DNA from: Falsihalocynthiibacter halioticoli
GTDB taxonomy: Bacteria; Pseudomonadota; Alphaproteobacteria; Rhodobacterales; Rhodobacteraceae
Direction: 5' to 3'
DNA length: 64,000 bases
Assembly (NCBI RefSeq): GCF_025802015.1
Contig: NZ_JAOYFC010000002.1
Location: 434,001 to 498,000, forward strand
Both the position numbers and the translations under genes were made by a program. Under the pieces are notes generated by a model, which saw nothing but the letters and a program-made list of their open reading frames with translations, ran no database searches and was not told where the DNA came from. Below are positions 24,993-35,113 of this stretch, piece after piece (the first letter of the stretch is position 1; every line of letters begins with the position of its first letter).

Positions 24993-25595
24993 TTGAAACG
25001 AGAACTAAACCGGAAAGAGCGGGCCGAGCACCTCTACCGCGTGATCACCAGTGAACGCTTCCTGACCAAACAAGGCCTAGGGAATGAAGTGCCATTTTTC
25101 ATCTATCCCTTTCCCGCCGAGGAAGGGCTCACCATGGTTGAGGATCGTGAAGATCTTGTGACCCGAATTCAGCACTCCGGCACTCGAGTGTTGAACCTGA
25201 ACCTCTATGATCTCGCGCTCGAAATACTTTCAGAGCGCGGGATCTTAGAGCAGGTTCTCGAAATTGAGGCCGACAGTAGCAAGGGTGAGATCAAGGAACT
25301 TCTACAGGGCGTCTTGGACCCACAGGCTCACCTGATCCCGTATATTGGCCAGACGATCCAAGCGACCCCACATGACGTCATTTTCTTGTCAGGCGTCGGT
25401 GAGGTATACCCTTATATCCGCTCTCACAACGTGCTGAACAACCTACAAAGCACGGCAAAAGAAGCGCCAACCGTTCTCTTCTTCCCAGGAAGCTACACCC
25501 ATGCTTTGGCGACTGGCGCGTCATTGGATCTCTTTGGCCAGCTTCATGACGACAAGTATTACCGCGCCTTCAACATTCTGAACTACGAGGTCTAA
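24993..25595 (+). CDS. brxB: BREX protein BrxB (DUF1788)
   Basis: A 200-residue protein with the DUF1788 features VPFFIYPFPAEEGLTMVE, LNLNLYDLALEIL and VIFLSGVGEVYPYIRSHNVL, and PTVLFFPGSYT. BrxB is required for type 1 BREX but its activity is unknown. The start is a TTG at 24993 with GGGAG 6 bp upstream; this gives the family length, whereas the upstream ATG would extend far into brxA. brxC follows after 4 bp. Confidence 0.9.
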   Translation: MKRELNRKERAEHLYRVITSERFLTKQGLGNEVPFFIYPFPAEEGLTMVEDREDLVTRIQHSGTRVLNLNLYDLALEILSERGILEQVLEIEADSSKGEIKELLQGVLDPQAHLIPYIGQTIQATPHDVIFLSGVGEVYPYIRSHNVLNNLQSTAKEAPTVLFFPGSYTHALATGASLDLFGQLHDDKYYRAFNILNYEV

Positions 25596-25599
25596 GACC

Positions 25600-28500
25600 A
25601 TGGCCCAGCTGCTAAAAGACATTTTTGAGAAACCCGTTGATCGCGCCATTGACGGCGTCATTAAGGCCGACGACGAGGCAAGCCTTCGCGTCGAACTCGA
25701 CGAGTACGTCATCACAGGGGAGATCGGCCAACGGCTGGAACAGTTCCTCGAGGCCTACAACAATTATGACACTTCAAATGGCGTCTGGATCTCCGGCTTC
25801 TTTGGCTCAGGTAAATCGCACTTGCTGAAGATGCTGGCACTACTGCTTGAAAATCGTGAAGTCGAGGGCAAATCCGCTCACGAGATCTTCGCCGAAAAGC
25901 TCAAAGGCGAGCCAATGCTGGCAGGCGCACTCAACAAGGCCGTTTCCATCCCGTCGAAATCGATCTTGTTCAATATCGACCAGAAGGCAGATGTGATCTC
26001 GAAAACGGATGTAGATGCGCTTCTGTCTGTCTTTCAAAAGGTCTTTGACGAAGCCTGTGGGTTCTATGGCAAACAGCCTCATATCGCGCAATTCGAACGC
26101 GACTTGCAGGGGCGTGGGCAATTCGAGGCATTCAAAGAAGCTTTTCGAAGCGCTGCCGGGAAAGACTGGGAACGCGGTCGAGAACAGGCGCTGCTCGAAG
26201 CCAAGAATATTGCTACAGCGTTTGCAGAAGCAACCGGCGGTGATCCTTCAGTTGCAAAAGACATCCTAAGCCAATACCGGAAGGACACACGCGTCTCGAT
26301 TGAGGACTTCGCTGGCACAGTCAAAGCTTGGATCAATGACCAGCCCAAGGGCTTCCGGCTCAACTTCTTCGTTGACGAAGTTGGCCAGTATATTGCTGAC
26401 AATGTAAAGTTAATGACCAACCTGCAAACCATAGCCGAGAGCCTTAACACCAAATGCAAAGGGCAGGCTTGGATCATAGTAACTGCGCAACAAGACATGG
26501 CATCGGTTATCGGCGACATGACAAGACGGCAGGAGAATGATTTCTCTAAAATCCAGGCTCGTTTCAGCAACCGCATGCCGCTGAACTCGGCTGATGTCGC
26601 CGAAGTGATTCAGCGCCGTCTGCTATCCAAGACTTCTGAAGGACAAGTGACGCTTGGCAATCTGCATGATCGAGAAGAAAACAATCTGAAGACCTTGTTC
26701 GACTTTGCAGATGGGTCGATGAAGCTTAAGAACTATCGGGATCGCGACCACTTCATCTCGAGCTATCCTTTCCCCCCCTATCAGTATGACCTCTTTCAAA
26801 TGGCGATCATGTCTTTGTCGGAACACAACGCATTTGAGGGCAAACACAGTTCTGTCGGCGAGCGGTCAATGCTAGGTGTTTTCCAAGAGGTCTCGAAGAA
26901 GCTTAAAGATAAGGAAGTCGGTGGGCTGGCTACTTTCGACCTTATGTTCGAAGGGATACGCAGCGCGCTGAAATCTTCGGTTCAGCAAAGTATTCAGATT
27001 GCCGAAAAAAACCTGGACGATCCTTTTGCCGTTCGGGTTTTGAAATCCTTGTTCCTCATCAAATACGTCAAAGGCTTCAAACCGTCGGTTCGAAACATCG
27101 GAATTCTGCTGTTGTCAGAGTTTGAGGCAGACCAGACGAGCCAACGCCGCAAGATCGAGGAAGCATTGAGCCGTCTGGAGAGGGAAACTTACATCCAGAG
27201 AAACGGTGAGGTCTATGAGTTCCTGACGAATGAAGAAAAGGCTGTCGAAGCGGAAATCAAAGCACTCGACATCGACCCCTCTGAACTTTCGAAGGAACTC
27301 GCAACCCTTGCATTTGATACCATTCTGCGTCATCGCAAGATGAAGCATCTTGCGACGAATAGCGAATATGCCTTTACCCGGAAACTCGATGATCACGCGG
27401 TTGGTCGCGAGTACGAACTGGCAATCAATCTCGTTTCTCCCCTCAGCGACGAGGTTGAAAGCCCCGATGGCATTCGAATGAAAACCATGTCTCAGGAAGA
27501 GCTAGCGGTTGCCATGAAACCAGATGCCAACTTCGTCCGCGACCTGATCCTGTTTAAGCAAACGGACAAGTTCATCCGTCAGTCCCGCAGCGGTTCTCCG
27601 CAGCCGGGCCGCGACCGTATCGTCGCTGAAAAAGGCGAACAAAACGGCCGCCGCGCAAAAGACCTTGAAATGCGGCTTCGCAAGTTGATGGGAAGCGCCC
27701 GACTTTTCGTCAGGGGTGACGAATTGGAGATCGGTGGAGAGGATGCTCAAGAGCGGATCAGCAAGGCGTTCCAGTCTCTGGTCGACAAAGTCTACACCAA
27801 TCTCCCGATGCTGCGCGGCGCATCTTTTACAGAAGCTGATATCAACAAACACGTCCAAGCAGAAAATAATCTATTTGGGGATGAAGGAACCGGCCTAACC
27901 GAACCAGAACAAGACGTCCTCAGCTTCATCAACGCGCAGGCACGCAACGGGGTGAAGGTCTCCGTCAAATATCTGGCTGATCGGTTCACATCCAAACCCT
28001 ACGGCTGGCCAGTTAACGCAGTCCTATGCCTTGCGGGCAGCTTGGTCGCCAAAGGTAAGATCGAAGCGCGTGTCGACAGCGCCATCAAGGAAGGCTTGGA
28101 CCTTGCCAAAGCGTTGAACAACAGTCACGCGCTTCCGAACATACTATTGACCCCTCAGACAGAATTCTCCGCTGCAGAAATTCGTCGAGCGAAGGAACTT
28201 TATCAGGAGCTCTTTGCGCACCCCTCATCGGGAACAGACGCGCGTGGTTTGGGTGCGGAATGGGCTACAAGCATTGATACGCTCGAAGCCGAGGTAGACG
28301 GTCTTATTCGCCTGTCACACCGCTACCCTTTCCTGACCGCGCTCGAGCCGTTTCATGAACTGCTGCGGGGCATGAAAGGCAAGCCAGCGAACTGGTATAT
28401 TTCCGACGCGCCCAAGCGCGAGGATGACCTTCTGAACGCGAAGGAAGATATCCTGGACAAGGTGAAGTCCTTCATGGGTGGCGCGCAAAAGGGTATCTAC

Positions 28501-29118
28501 GACGATGCCCGCGATATGCTCACCAGCCAATCTGCCAACATCGACTATGTCGATCCTGATGCTGGGGCGAAGCTGCGCGCTGCATTGGAGGATCCGGGCT
28601 GCTTTAAGGGGTCGTCGATCCAGAACCTCAAATCCGACCTGTTTGATCTGAAAAACAAGGTCGAACTCAAGGTGCTTGAGGAACGCAAAGCCGTCATCGC
28701 AGAGGTCGAAGACGTCTCTGCCAAAATCGCACAAATGCCGGACTTCCAGACACTTGATCCGGACAAACAGGCCCGCATCACCGCCCGCATTGAAAGCCAC
28801 AAGGCAGGTCTCGACACGGTCACGCTGATCCCCGTGCTGCGCGACCGTGCCAATGGCGCGCGCACCAACCTGCTGTCGGACGTTGTCACCGAACTAGACC
28901 GCCTTGCGCGACCGGCACCTGCGCCCGAACCACAGCCCGGCATGTCGGACCGGCCTGCGCCCGCGCCGCAGCCTCCCACTACAGTCCTCGCCTCGCAGCT
29001 GAAGATCACAGCCCCCAAAACGCTGCTGACCGATGAGGCCGACGTCGACCAGTACCTTGAAGAAATGAAAAAGACCCTGCTGGCCGAAATCCGCGCGGGT
29101 AAGAAAGTTATTGTGTAA
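25600..29118 (+). CDS. brxC: BREX ATPase BrxC
   Basis: A 1172-residue P-loop ATPase. Walker A is GFFGSGKSH (residues 66-74) and Walker B is FFVDEVG with Asp259-Glu260. The long C-terminal half is helical with a Pro-rich linker near residues 1100-1130 (APAPEPQPG). BrxC is the large ATPase of BREX, needed for defence and methylation. It ends TAATG, sharing one base with the pglX start. Codon use becomes more GC-rich in the last ~550 bp, continuing into pglX, which suggests a recombination joint inside the gene. Confidence 0.94.
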   Translation: MAQLLKDIFEKPVDRAIDGVIKADDEASLRVELDEYVITGEIGQRLEQFLEAYNNYDTSNGVWISGFFGSGKSHLLKMLALLLENREVEGKSAHEIFAEKLKGEPMLAGALNKAVSIPSKSILFNIDQKADVISKTDVDALLSVFQKVFDEACGFYGKQPHIAQFERDLQGRGQFEAFKEAFRSAAGKDWERGREQALLEAKNIATAFAEATGGDPSVAKDILSQYRKDTRVSIEDFAGTVKAWINDQPKGFRLNFFVDEVGQYIADNVKLMTNLQTIAESLNTKCKGQAWIIVTAQQDMASVIGDMTRRQENDFSKIQARFSNRMPLNSADVAEVIQRRLLSKTSEGQVTLGNLHDREENNLKTLFDFADGSMKLKNYRDRDHFISSYPFPPYQYDLFQMAIMSLSEHNAFEGKHSSVGERSMLGVFQEVSKKLKDKEVGGLATFDLMFEGIRSALKSSVQQSIQIAEKNLDDPFAVRVLKSLFLIKYVKGFKPSVRNIGILLLSEFEADQTSQRRKIEEALSRLERETYIQRNGEVYEFLTNEEKAVEAEIKALDIDPSELSKELATLAFDTILRHRKMKHLATNSEYAFTRKLDDHAVGREYELAINLVSPLSDEVESPDGIRMKTMSQEELAVAMKPDANFVRDLILFKQTDKFIRQSRSGSPQPGRDRIVAEKGEQNGRRAKDLEMRLRKLMGSARLFVRGDELEIGGEDAQERISKAFQSLVDKVYTNLPMLRGASFTEADINKHVQAENNLFGDEGTGLTEPEQDVLSFINAQARNGVKVSVKYLADRFTSKPYGWPVNAVLCLAGSLVAKGKIEARVDSAIKEGLDLAKALNNSHALPNILLTPQTEFSAAEIRRAKELYQELFAHPSSGTDARGLGAEWATSIDTLEAEVDGLIRLSHRYPFLTALEPFHELLRGMKGKPANWYISDAPKREDDLLNAKEDILDKVKSFMGGAQKGIYDDARDMLTSQSANIDYVDPDAGAKLRAALEDPGCFKGSSIQNLKSDLFDLKNKVELKVLEERKAVIAEVEDVSAKIAQMPDFQTLDPDKQARITARIESHKAGLDTVTLIPVLRDRANGARTNLLSDVVTELDRLARPAPAPEPQPGMSDRPAPAPQPPTTVLASQLKITAPKTLLTDEADVDQYLEEMKKTLLAEIRAGKKVIV

Positions 29119-32100
29119 TGGATACCAACGCGCTCAAAAAATTTGCCCAGTCCGCCCGCAACCTGCTGATCGATCAGGTCACCTCCAAGCTCGACGTCGT
29201 GCTGGCCGAGGGTAGCGCCGCGCGGCGTGAGGCCCCGAAGGCGGTCAAAGACCTCGAAAACGCCATCAATAAGGCCGACAAACAGCAGATCATCGAACAG
29301 GTCGCCTACACCTGGTTCAACCGCTTCACTGCCCTGCGCTTCATGGATGCGAACGGCTACACGCAGGTCCGCACCGTCTCGCCCGCTGACGGGGCCACGC
29401 GGCCCGAGCTTCTGTCAGAGGCGATGGCGGGCAACCTGCCCGACGGTGCCCCCGCCACCATCCAGTCGCTCCTTGACGGGCGCACGCCGTCGCATGACCT
29501 GCAGGCCGAGGCTTACCGCCTTCTGCTCGTCCACACCTGCAACCAATGGCACGGCCCCATGACGTTCCTGTTCGAACAGATCGACGACTACACCGAACTG
29601 CTCATGCCCGAGGATCTGCTGTCGCAGACCTCCATCCTCGCCGAACTCCGCAAGGTCATGACCGAGGACGCCTGTCAGGACGTCGAGATCATCGGCTGGC
29701 TCTACCAGTTCTACATCTCGGAGAAAAAGGATCAGGTTTTCGCGGGCCTCAAGAAGAACCAGAAGATCACGGCCGAAAACATCCCCGCCGCGACGCAGCT
29801 CTTCACCCCGCACTGGATCGTCCGCTATCTGGTCGAGAACTCGTTGGGGCGGCTCTGGCTGCTGAACCATCCGCAGAGCGGGCTGGCGGCCAAGATGGAC
29901 TATTACATCGCGCCCGAAGAGCCTGAGGCGGACTTCCTGAAGATCACCAAGCCCGAAGACATCCGCATCTGCGATCCTGCCGCAGGCTCGGGGCACATGC
30001 TGACTTATGCCTTTGACCTGCTCTACGCCATCTACGAGGAAGAGGGATATGACGCGACGGAGATCCCCGCGCTGATCCTGACGCACAACCTGACGGGGGT
30101 GGAGATTGACGACCGCGCGGGCGCGCTGGCGGCCTTTGCGCTGGCGATGAAGGCGGCTGGCAAGCTGGGGCGGCGGCGGTTCCTGCGGATGGAGGCGAAG
30201 CCCGACATCTGCGTGTTGCAGAACGTGGCCTTTACGGATGCCGAGATGCAGGACGTGGCCGCCGTGGTGGGCAAGGATCTGTTTACGGATGAGCTGCGCG
30301 AGACGCTGGGACAGTTCGAGCAGGCCAAGAATTTCGGCTCGCTGATCGTGCCGAAACTGCGTGACCCTGCAGAGACGCTGCGGGTGGTGGAGGCGCGGGA
30401 TTTCGGCGGCGACCTGCTGTTGAAAGAGGTGCAGGAGCGCGTCATCGCCGTGCTGCGCATGGCCGAGGCATTGTCGCCGAAATATCACGTGGTGGTGGCC
30501 AACCCGCCCTATATGGGCGCCAAGGGCATGAACGATACGGTTTCGGATTGGTTGAAAGCAAACTACCCCGACTTCAAGTCCGATCTTTTCGCTGCATTCA
30601 TTCCTCGATGTGCGCGGCTCGGAGAGCCGCTTGCGAGAATTGGGATAATGAGCCCACACGTATGGATGTTCATTTCGTCACATGAACGCCTCCGAGTATT
30701 CATTACAGAGCAAAACACTCTCACCAACGTCGTCGAGTTGCCGTTGACCGGCTTCGCAGGGGCGACAGTCCAGATCGCTGCCTACAACTTTATCAATCGC
30801 CACAAGAGCGCCTACAAGGCGAACTTCATTTCTCTTCTGGACTTTGCTGGCGGCGAGAAAGAAATGCCGAAGCGGACGTTGGCCGCCATCCAAGACCGTA
30901 CATTGGCCTATGTTTTTCGTGCCAGTGGTGACGAGTTCATCAGCATTCCTGGGCGACCTATTGCCTACGCCGCAGGGAAACGTCTTCGAGAAACATTTCT
31001 CCTCCCTGAAAACATTGGAGAAATCGCAAAACCGCGCCAAGGTATGGCCACGACCAACAATGATCTGTTCCTGCGGATTTGGAGCGAGGTCAGTGCAGAC
31101 CGGACTAATTTCGATAGCAACTCTGAAACAGATGCTTTTGCATCCGGCGCTAAGTGGTTCCCCTACAACAAGGGCGGGCCTTTCAGAAAATGGAGCGGAA
31201 ACTTCATCTACGTCGTGAACTTCGAAAATCGCGGAAAGACGATTTGTGACTATATCGACAACACTCCCGGCGCGAGAGTCGGATCAAATGGTCGAGTCAT
31301 CAACCGGGAGTTCTACTTCAAAGAGGGCGTTACGTGGTCCGACATCAAGACTGGTGGCTTCGGCGCACGACTGAGTCCAAGCGGGTTCATTTTTGATGTG
31401 AAGGGGTCTTCAGGCTTTCCCGATCCACAAAAGCGCCTGTCAGTACTCGGCCTTCTCTCGAGCAAGCTGGCAGCAAGGTACATCGACGTATTGAATCCCA
31501 CTGTGACCTTCCAAGTAGGCGACATAGCTCGAATTCCATACCGAAACGTTGACGTTGATTCAGTGACGCAAAAGCTCTCCAACCTTTCCAAATCCGACTG
31601 GGACGCCTACGAAACCTCCTGGGATTTCACCACGCTCCCGCTGCTCTCGCCTGATCATCGCGCCGAAACGCTGGCGGCCACCTACACCACCCTCCGCACC
31701 CACTGGCAGTCCATGACGGACGAGATGCAGCGGCTGGAGGAAGAGAACAACCGCATCTTCATCGACGCCTATGGTCTGCAAGACGAGCTGACCCCCGAGG
31801 TGCCGATCGAAGAGATCACCCTCACCTGCAACCCCGCCTATCGCTATGGCGTGAAAGGATCCGAGGCCGACCGCGAAACCCGCCTGCGCGCCGACACCAT
31901 GGCCGAGTTCCTCAGCTATGCTGTGGGCTGCATGTTCGGCCGCTACAGTCTCGACGCGCCGGGCCTGATCCTCGCCAATCAGGGCGAGCGGCTGGAGGAT
32001 TACCTCGCCCGCGCCCCCGAGCCGAGCTTCATGCCGGATGAAGACAATGTCATCCCCGTGCTGGACGAAAACTGGTTCCCCGACGACATCACCGAACGCT

Positions 32101-32612
32101 TCCGCCTGTTCCTGCGTGTGACCTTTGGCGAGGCGCATTTCCGCGAGAACCTGAAATTCATCGAGGACTCTCTGGGCAAGGACATCCGCAAATACTTCAC
32201 CAAGGACTTCTACGCCGATCACGTAAAGCGGTACAAAAAGCGCCCGATCTACTGGATGGTCTCCAGCCCCAAGGGCACGTTCAACGCGCTGATCTACATG
32301 CACCGCTATCGGGCCGATACGGTGTCGGTGCTGCTCAACGACTACCTGCGCGAGTTCATCACCAAGCTGGAGGGCGAGCGCACGCGGCTGGAGAAACTGG
32401 CCGATGATCCGACCGCAACCCAAGGCCAGAAGACCAAGGCGCTGAAGGATGTGGCCAAGGTTGCCAAGCAGATCGACGAACTGAACGAATGGGAACGCGA
32501 CGTGATCTTCCCGCTGGCGCAGCAGAAGATCGAGATCGATTTGGATGACGGTGTGAAGGCGAACTATCCGAAGTTCGGCTCTGCCCTGAAGAAGATCGCG
32601 GGGCTGTCATGA
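29118..32612 (+). CDS. pglX: BREX adenine-specific DNA methyltransferase PglX
   Basis: A 1164-residue N6-adenine methyltransferase. The SAM motif DPAAGSGH begins at residue 286 and the catalytic motif NPPY at residue 462. The central part after NPPY (about residues 475-820) should hold the target recognition region; the C-terminal part is helical. PglX marks self DNA at a non-palindromic site and provides specificity. Bases ~30540-31580 are visibly poorer in GC3 than both sides, consistent with exchange of the recognition region. It overlaps pglZ by 4 bp (ATGA). Confidence 0.94.
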   Translation: MDTNALKKFAQSARNLLIDQVTSKLDVVLAEGSAARREAPKAVKDLENAINKADKQQIIEQVAYTWFNRFTALRFMDANGYTQVRTVSPADGATRPELLSEAMAGNLPDGAPATIQSLLDGRTPSHDLQAEAYRLLLVHTCNQWHGPMTFLFEQIDDYTELLMPEDLLSQTSILAELRKVMTEDACQDVEIIGWLYQFYISEKKDQVFAGLKKNQKITAENIPAATQLFTPHWIVRYLVENSLGRLWLLNHPQSGLAAKMDYYIAPEEPEADFLKITKPEDIRICDPAAGSGHMLTYAFDLLYAIYEEEGYDATEIPALILTHNLTGVEIDDRAGALAAFALAMKAAGKLGRRRFLRMEAKPDICVLQNVAFTDAEMQDVAAVVGKDLFTDELRETLGQFEQAKNFGSLIVPKLRDPAETLRVVEARDFGGDLLLKEVQERVIAVLRMAEALSPKYHVVVANPPYMGAKGMNDTVSDWLKANYPDFKSDLFAAFIPRCARLGEPLARIGIMSPHVWMFISSHERLRVFITEQNTLTNVVELPLTGFAGATVQIAAYNFINRHKSAYKANFISLLDFAGGEKEMPKRTLAAIQDRTLAYVFRASGDEFISIPGRPIAYAAGKRLRETFLLPENIGEIAKPRQGMATTNNDLFLRIWSEVSADRTNFDSNSETDAFASGAKWFPYNKGGPFRKWSGNFIYVVNFENRGKTICDYIDNTPGARVGSNGRVINREFYFKEGVTWSDIKTGGFGARLSPSGFIFDVKGSSGFPDPQKRLSVLGLLSSKLAARYIDVLNPTVTFQVGDIARIPYRNVDVDSVTQKLSNLSKSDWDAYETSWDFTTLPLLSPDHRAETLAATYTTLRTHWQSMTDEMQRLEEENNRIFIDAYGLQDELTPEVPIEEITLTCNPAYRYGVKGSEADRETRLRADTMAEFLSYAVGCMFGRYSLDAPGLILANQGERLEDYLARAPEPSFMPDEDNVIPVLDENWFPDDITERFRLFLRVTFGEAHFRENLKFIEDSLGKDIRKYFTKDFYADHVKRYKKRPIYWMVSSPKGTFNALIYMHRYRADTVSVLLNDYLREFITKLEGERTRLEKLADDPTATQGQKTKALKDVAKVAKQIDELNEWERDVIFPLAQQKIEIDLDDGVKANYPKFGSALKKIAGLS

Positions 32613-35104
32613 CGGACCGGATCAAGGCGGGCCTAGAGCGGCTGTTCATCGATCACCGGATCGTCTTCTGGTACGACGCCGCGCGCGACATGCGGGCCGA
32701 ATATGACGCCGTGGATCTGCCCGATGTGGAAAAGGTCGAGATCGCGAATAACGAGTTCGGTCTGAAGTATCGCATGCTGCGGCAAGAGCCGAAACAGAAG
32801 TTTCTGGTGTTCCACGACGGCCCCGCGCCCGAGATGGCCGACAATTGGCTGCTTGACCTCTATTTCGCCTGCGGTGTCTTCAAGGCCGATCAAGCTGCGA
32901 TCTGGCTGGCTGAACTGGGCCTGCCGCTGCAGTTCGAGGGCGTGGTGCGCGACCACATGGAATTTTATCGCGCCAAGGGCCGGGTTGAGGCGCTGAAGCA
33001 GATGATCACCCCGTCTGACACAAAGACCGATGTGCTGCGCCGCATGTTGGCCGTCTGCGCCGGGGCCGAGGGAGCCTTGGACACGGTGATCGAGGAGCTG
33101 CTGGCCGAGCTCGCGGACGAGCGTGATGACGCCATGCGCCTGATGGAGCGGTCCGGTCTGACAGAGTTCTTCTGGAAGCAGGTTGAGAATGCCTACGGCT
33201 ATGTCAGCGATGCCCCTGACTTTGAGGATTTCGCGATCACGCTGTTCCAGTCCTGCTATGCCCGCGCCTTGGGCGAAGATGGCAAGCTGAACGGCGAGGC
33301 ACTTCTTGTCTTCCGCCGCTGGAAGAACAACCGGCTGGGGGCGAAAGCATTTGAAACCCTCAGCGGGAAGTATCAGGAAATACTGCGGATCCCCGAAGAC
33401 GTGCAAGAGCGCGACATCAAGGCCCTGCGTGCCATCGACCACTTTGAGGAGATCGACCGGCAGATCATCCGGTCTCTGGTGCGTGAGATGGCGAGCCAGA
33501 CGGTATCGTCGGCCGAAGTGCTGAAGACCGTGCGAGAGAGGCGGCAAAGCCATTGGTACCCGACCTTTGAGGATATTTATCAAGCCATCGGCTATGCCAC
33601 AGAATTCCAGCAGGCGCTGGCTGAGGCGAACCTGACTATGACCTCACCCGCTGAGGGGGTGAAGCGCTATGTTTCGCACTGGTACAAGATCGACCAACTC
33701 TACCGCAAATTCATCTATCATATGCAAAAGAGCGGTCAGGCCTCGCTGCTTAGCGCGTTGTTCGAGAGCGTAGAGAACCGCTACACGACCAACTTCCTAT
33801 CCGCCGTCAATGACGCGTGGCAGGATCAGATCTCTGGACTGAGCGATTGGAAGATATCGGGCTTTGCCCGTCAGACCGATTTCTATATGGACCAAGCCGC
33901 CGAATTCCGCCGCCGCGATCAAAAGGTGGTGGTCATCCTCTCAGACGCATTGCGCTATGAGGTTGCAGAAGAAGCGCTGCGCGAGATCCGCAAGCTGAAC
34001 CGGTTCGACGCCGACCTCAAGCCGATGATTTCTGCTTTGCCCAGCTATACGCAACTCGGCATGGCTGCGCTCTTACCGAACAAGGATCTGGAGCTGTCGG
34101 AGGACGGGAACGTATCTTCGTTTGGCTTGCCTACTCAGGGAACCGCAAACCGCGAAAAGGTTCTGGGCATGGGACGTGCCGGAGACCGTGTCAAAGCCAT
34201 GAAGGCCGATGATTTCATGCGCTTGAAGGCGGACGACGGCAAAGAGGTGTTCCGCGATCATGACATTCTCTACCTCTACCACAACAGGATCGACATCGTT
34301 GGCGACAAGCTCGCCACCGAGGAACGCGTGGCAGAGGCTGCAGAGGTCGCTGTCGAAGATCTGACCAAACTGGTCCGCAAGCTTACGACGGCCAACTTTT
34401 CCAACATCCTTGTGACGGCGGATCATGGCTTCATCTATCAGCACCGGGCATTGGATGAGACTGACTTTTCGGTAGCGGCTCCCGCTGGTGCGGAAATCCT
34501 TGTTAAAAATCGTCGATTTATCATTGGGCGAGACCTGGATGCGACATCCGGAATGAAGAAGTTTTCATCCTCAAATCTGGGTCTATCAGGCAACTTGGAC
34601 GTTCTGTTTCCCAATTCGATCAATCGCATGCGCGTCAAGGGGGCGGGAAGCCGGTTCGTACATGGCGGGGCCACGCTTCAAGAGGTCATTGTTCCCGTAC
34701 TCCGCGTTGGTAAACGACGCGAAGCCGATGTCGAAAAAGTTGAAGTGCAGATCATCGTCACTGGAAAAAGCTTGATCTCTTCCGGCCAAACGGCCGTCAC
34801 TCTCTATCAAACTCAGCCAGTTTCAGAGAAGCAGCAACAGCGTGATGTTCTTGCTGGGATTTACGCTGCGGACGGCACGCTCATCTCAGATGAGCACCTG
34901 CTGACCTTTGACTACATCTCGCAAAATGCGCGCGAACGGGAGCTGCCCATCAAGTTCCTGCTTTCTCGCGATGCTGATCGGTTTAACAACCAGGACGTCT
35001 TCCTCAAGCTTCGCGAACGTATCGGCAAAACGAGCCACTTCGAAGATTACACAAGCCACCGTTTCCAACTGCGTCGTGGCATATCGACAGATTTCGACTT
35101 TTAA
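32609..35104 (+). CDS. pglZ: BREX phosphatase-superfamily protein PglZ
   Basis: An 831-residue protein of the alkaline phosphatase superfamily. The metal-site motifs are VVVILSDALRYE (Asp446) and LVTADHGFIY (Asp605-His606). The N-terminal ~400 residues are helical and specific to PglZ. It is a core BREX component whose substrate is still debated. The first ~1 kb is GC-rich like pglX, the rest is closer to brxL in composition. brxL begins 9 bp after its stop. Confidence 0.94.
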   Translation: MTDRIKAGLERLFIDHRIVFWYDAARDMRAEYDAVDLPDVEKVEIANNEFGLKYRMLRQEPKQKFLVFHDGPAPEMADNWLLDLYFACGVFKADQAAIWLAELGLPLQFEGVVRDHMEFYRAKGRVEALKQMITPSDTKTDVLRRMLAVCAGAEGALDTVIEELLAELADERDDAMRLMERSGLTEFFWKQVENAYGYVSDAPDFEDFAITLFQSCYARALGEDGKLNGEALLVFRRWKNNRLGAKAFETLSGKYQEILRIPEDVQERDIKALRAIDHFEEIDRQIIRSLVREMASQTVSSAEVLKTVRERRQSHWYPTFEDIYQAIGYATEFQQALAEANLTMTSPAEGVKRYVSHWYKIDQLYRKFIYHMQKSGQASLLSALFESVENRYTTNFLSAVNDAWQDQISGLSDWKISGFARQTDFYMDQAAEFRRRDQKVVVILSDALRYEVAEEALREIRKLNRFDADLKPMISALPSYTQLGMAALLPNKDLELSEDGNVSSFGLPTQGTANREKVLGMGRAGDRVKAMKADDFMRLKADDGKEVFRDHDILYLYHNRIDIVGDKLATEERVAEAAEVAVEDLTKLVRKLTTANFSNILVTADHGFIYQHRALDETDFSVAAPAGAEILVKNRRFIIGRDLDATSGMKKFSSSNLGLSGNLDVLFPNSINRMRVKGAGSRFVHGGATLQEVIVPVLRVGKRREADVEKVEVQIIVTGKSLISSGQTAVTLYQTQPVSEKQQQRDVLAGIYAADGTLISDEHLLTFDYISQNARERELPIKFLLSRDADRFNNQDVFLKLRERIGKTSHFEDYTSHRFQLRRGISTDFDF

Positions 35105-35113
35105 GGACCTATC

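Noticed and set aside
29415..30659. Long minus-strand open frame (414 codons) opposite pglX
   Set aside because: It is the complement of a GC-rich, well-supported methyltransferase gene; composition alone keeps such frames open. No domain match.
31560..33583. Long minus-strand open frames opposite pglX and pglZ
   Set aside because: Complement artefacts of GC-rich coding sequence; the plus-strand genes have clear motifs.
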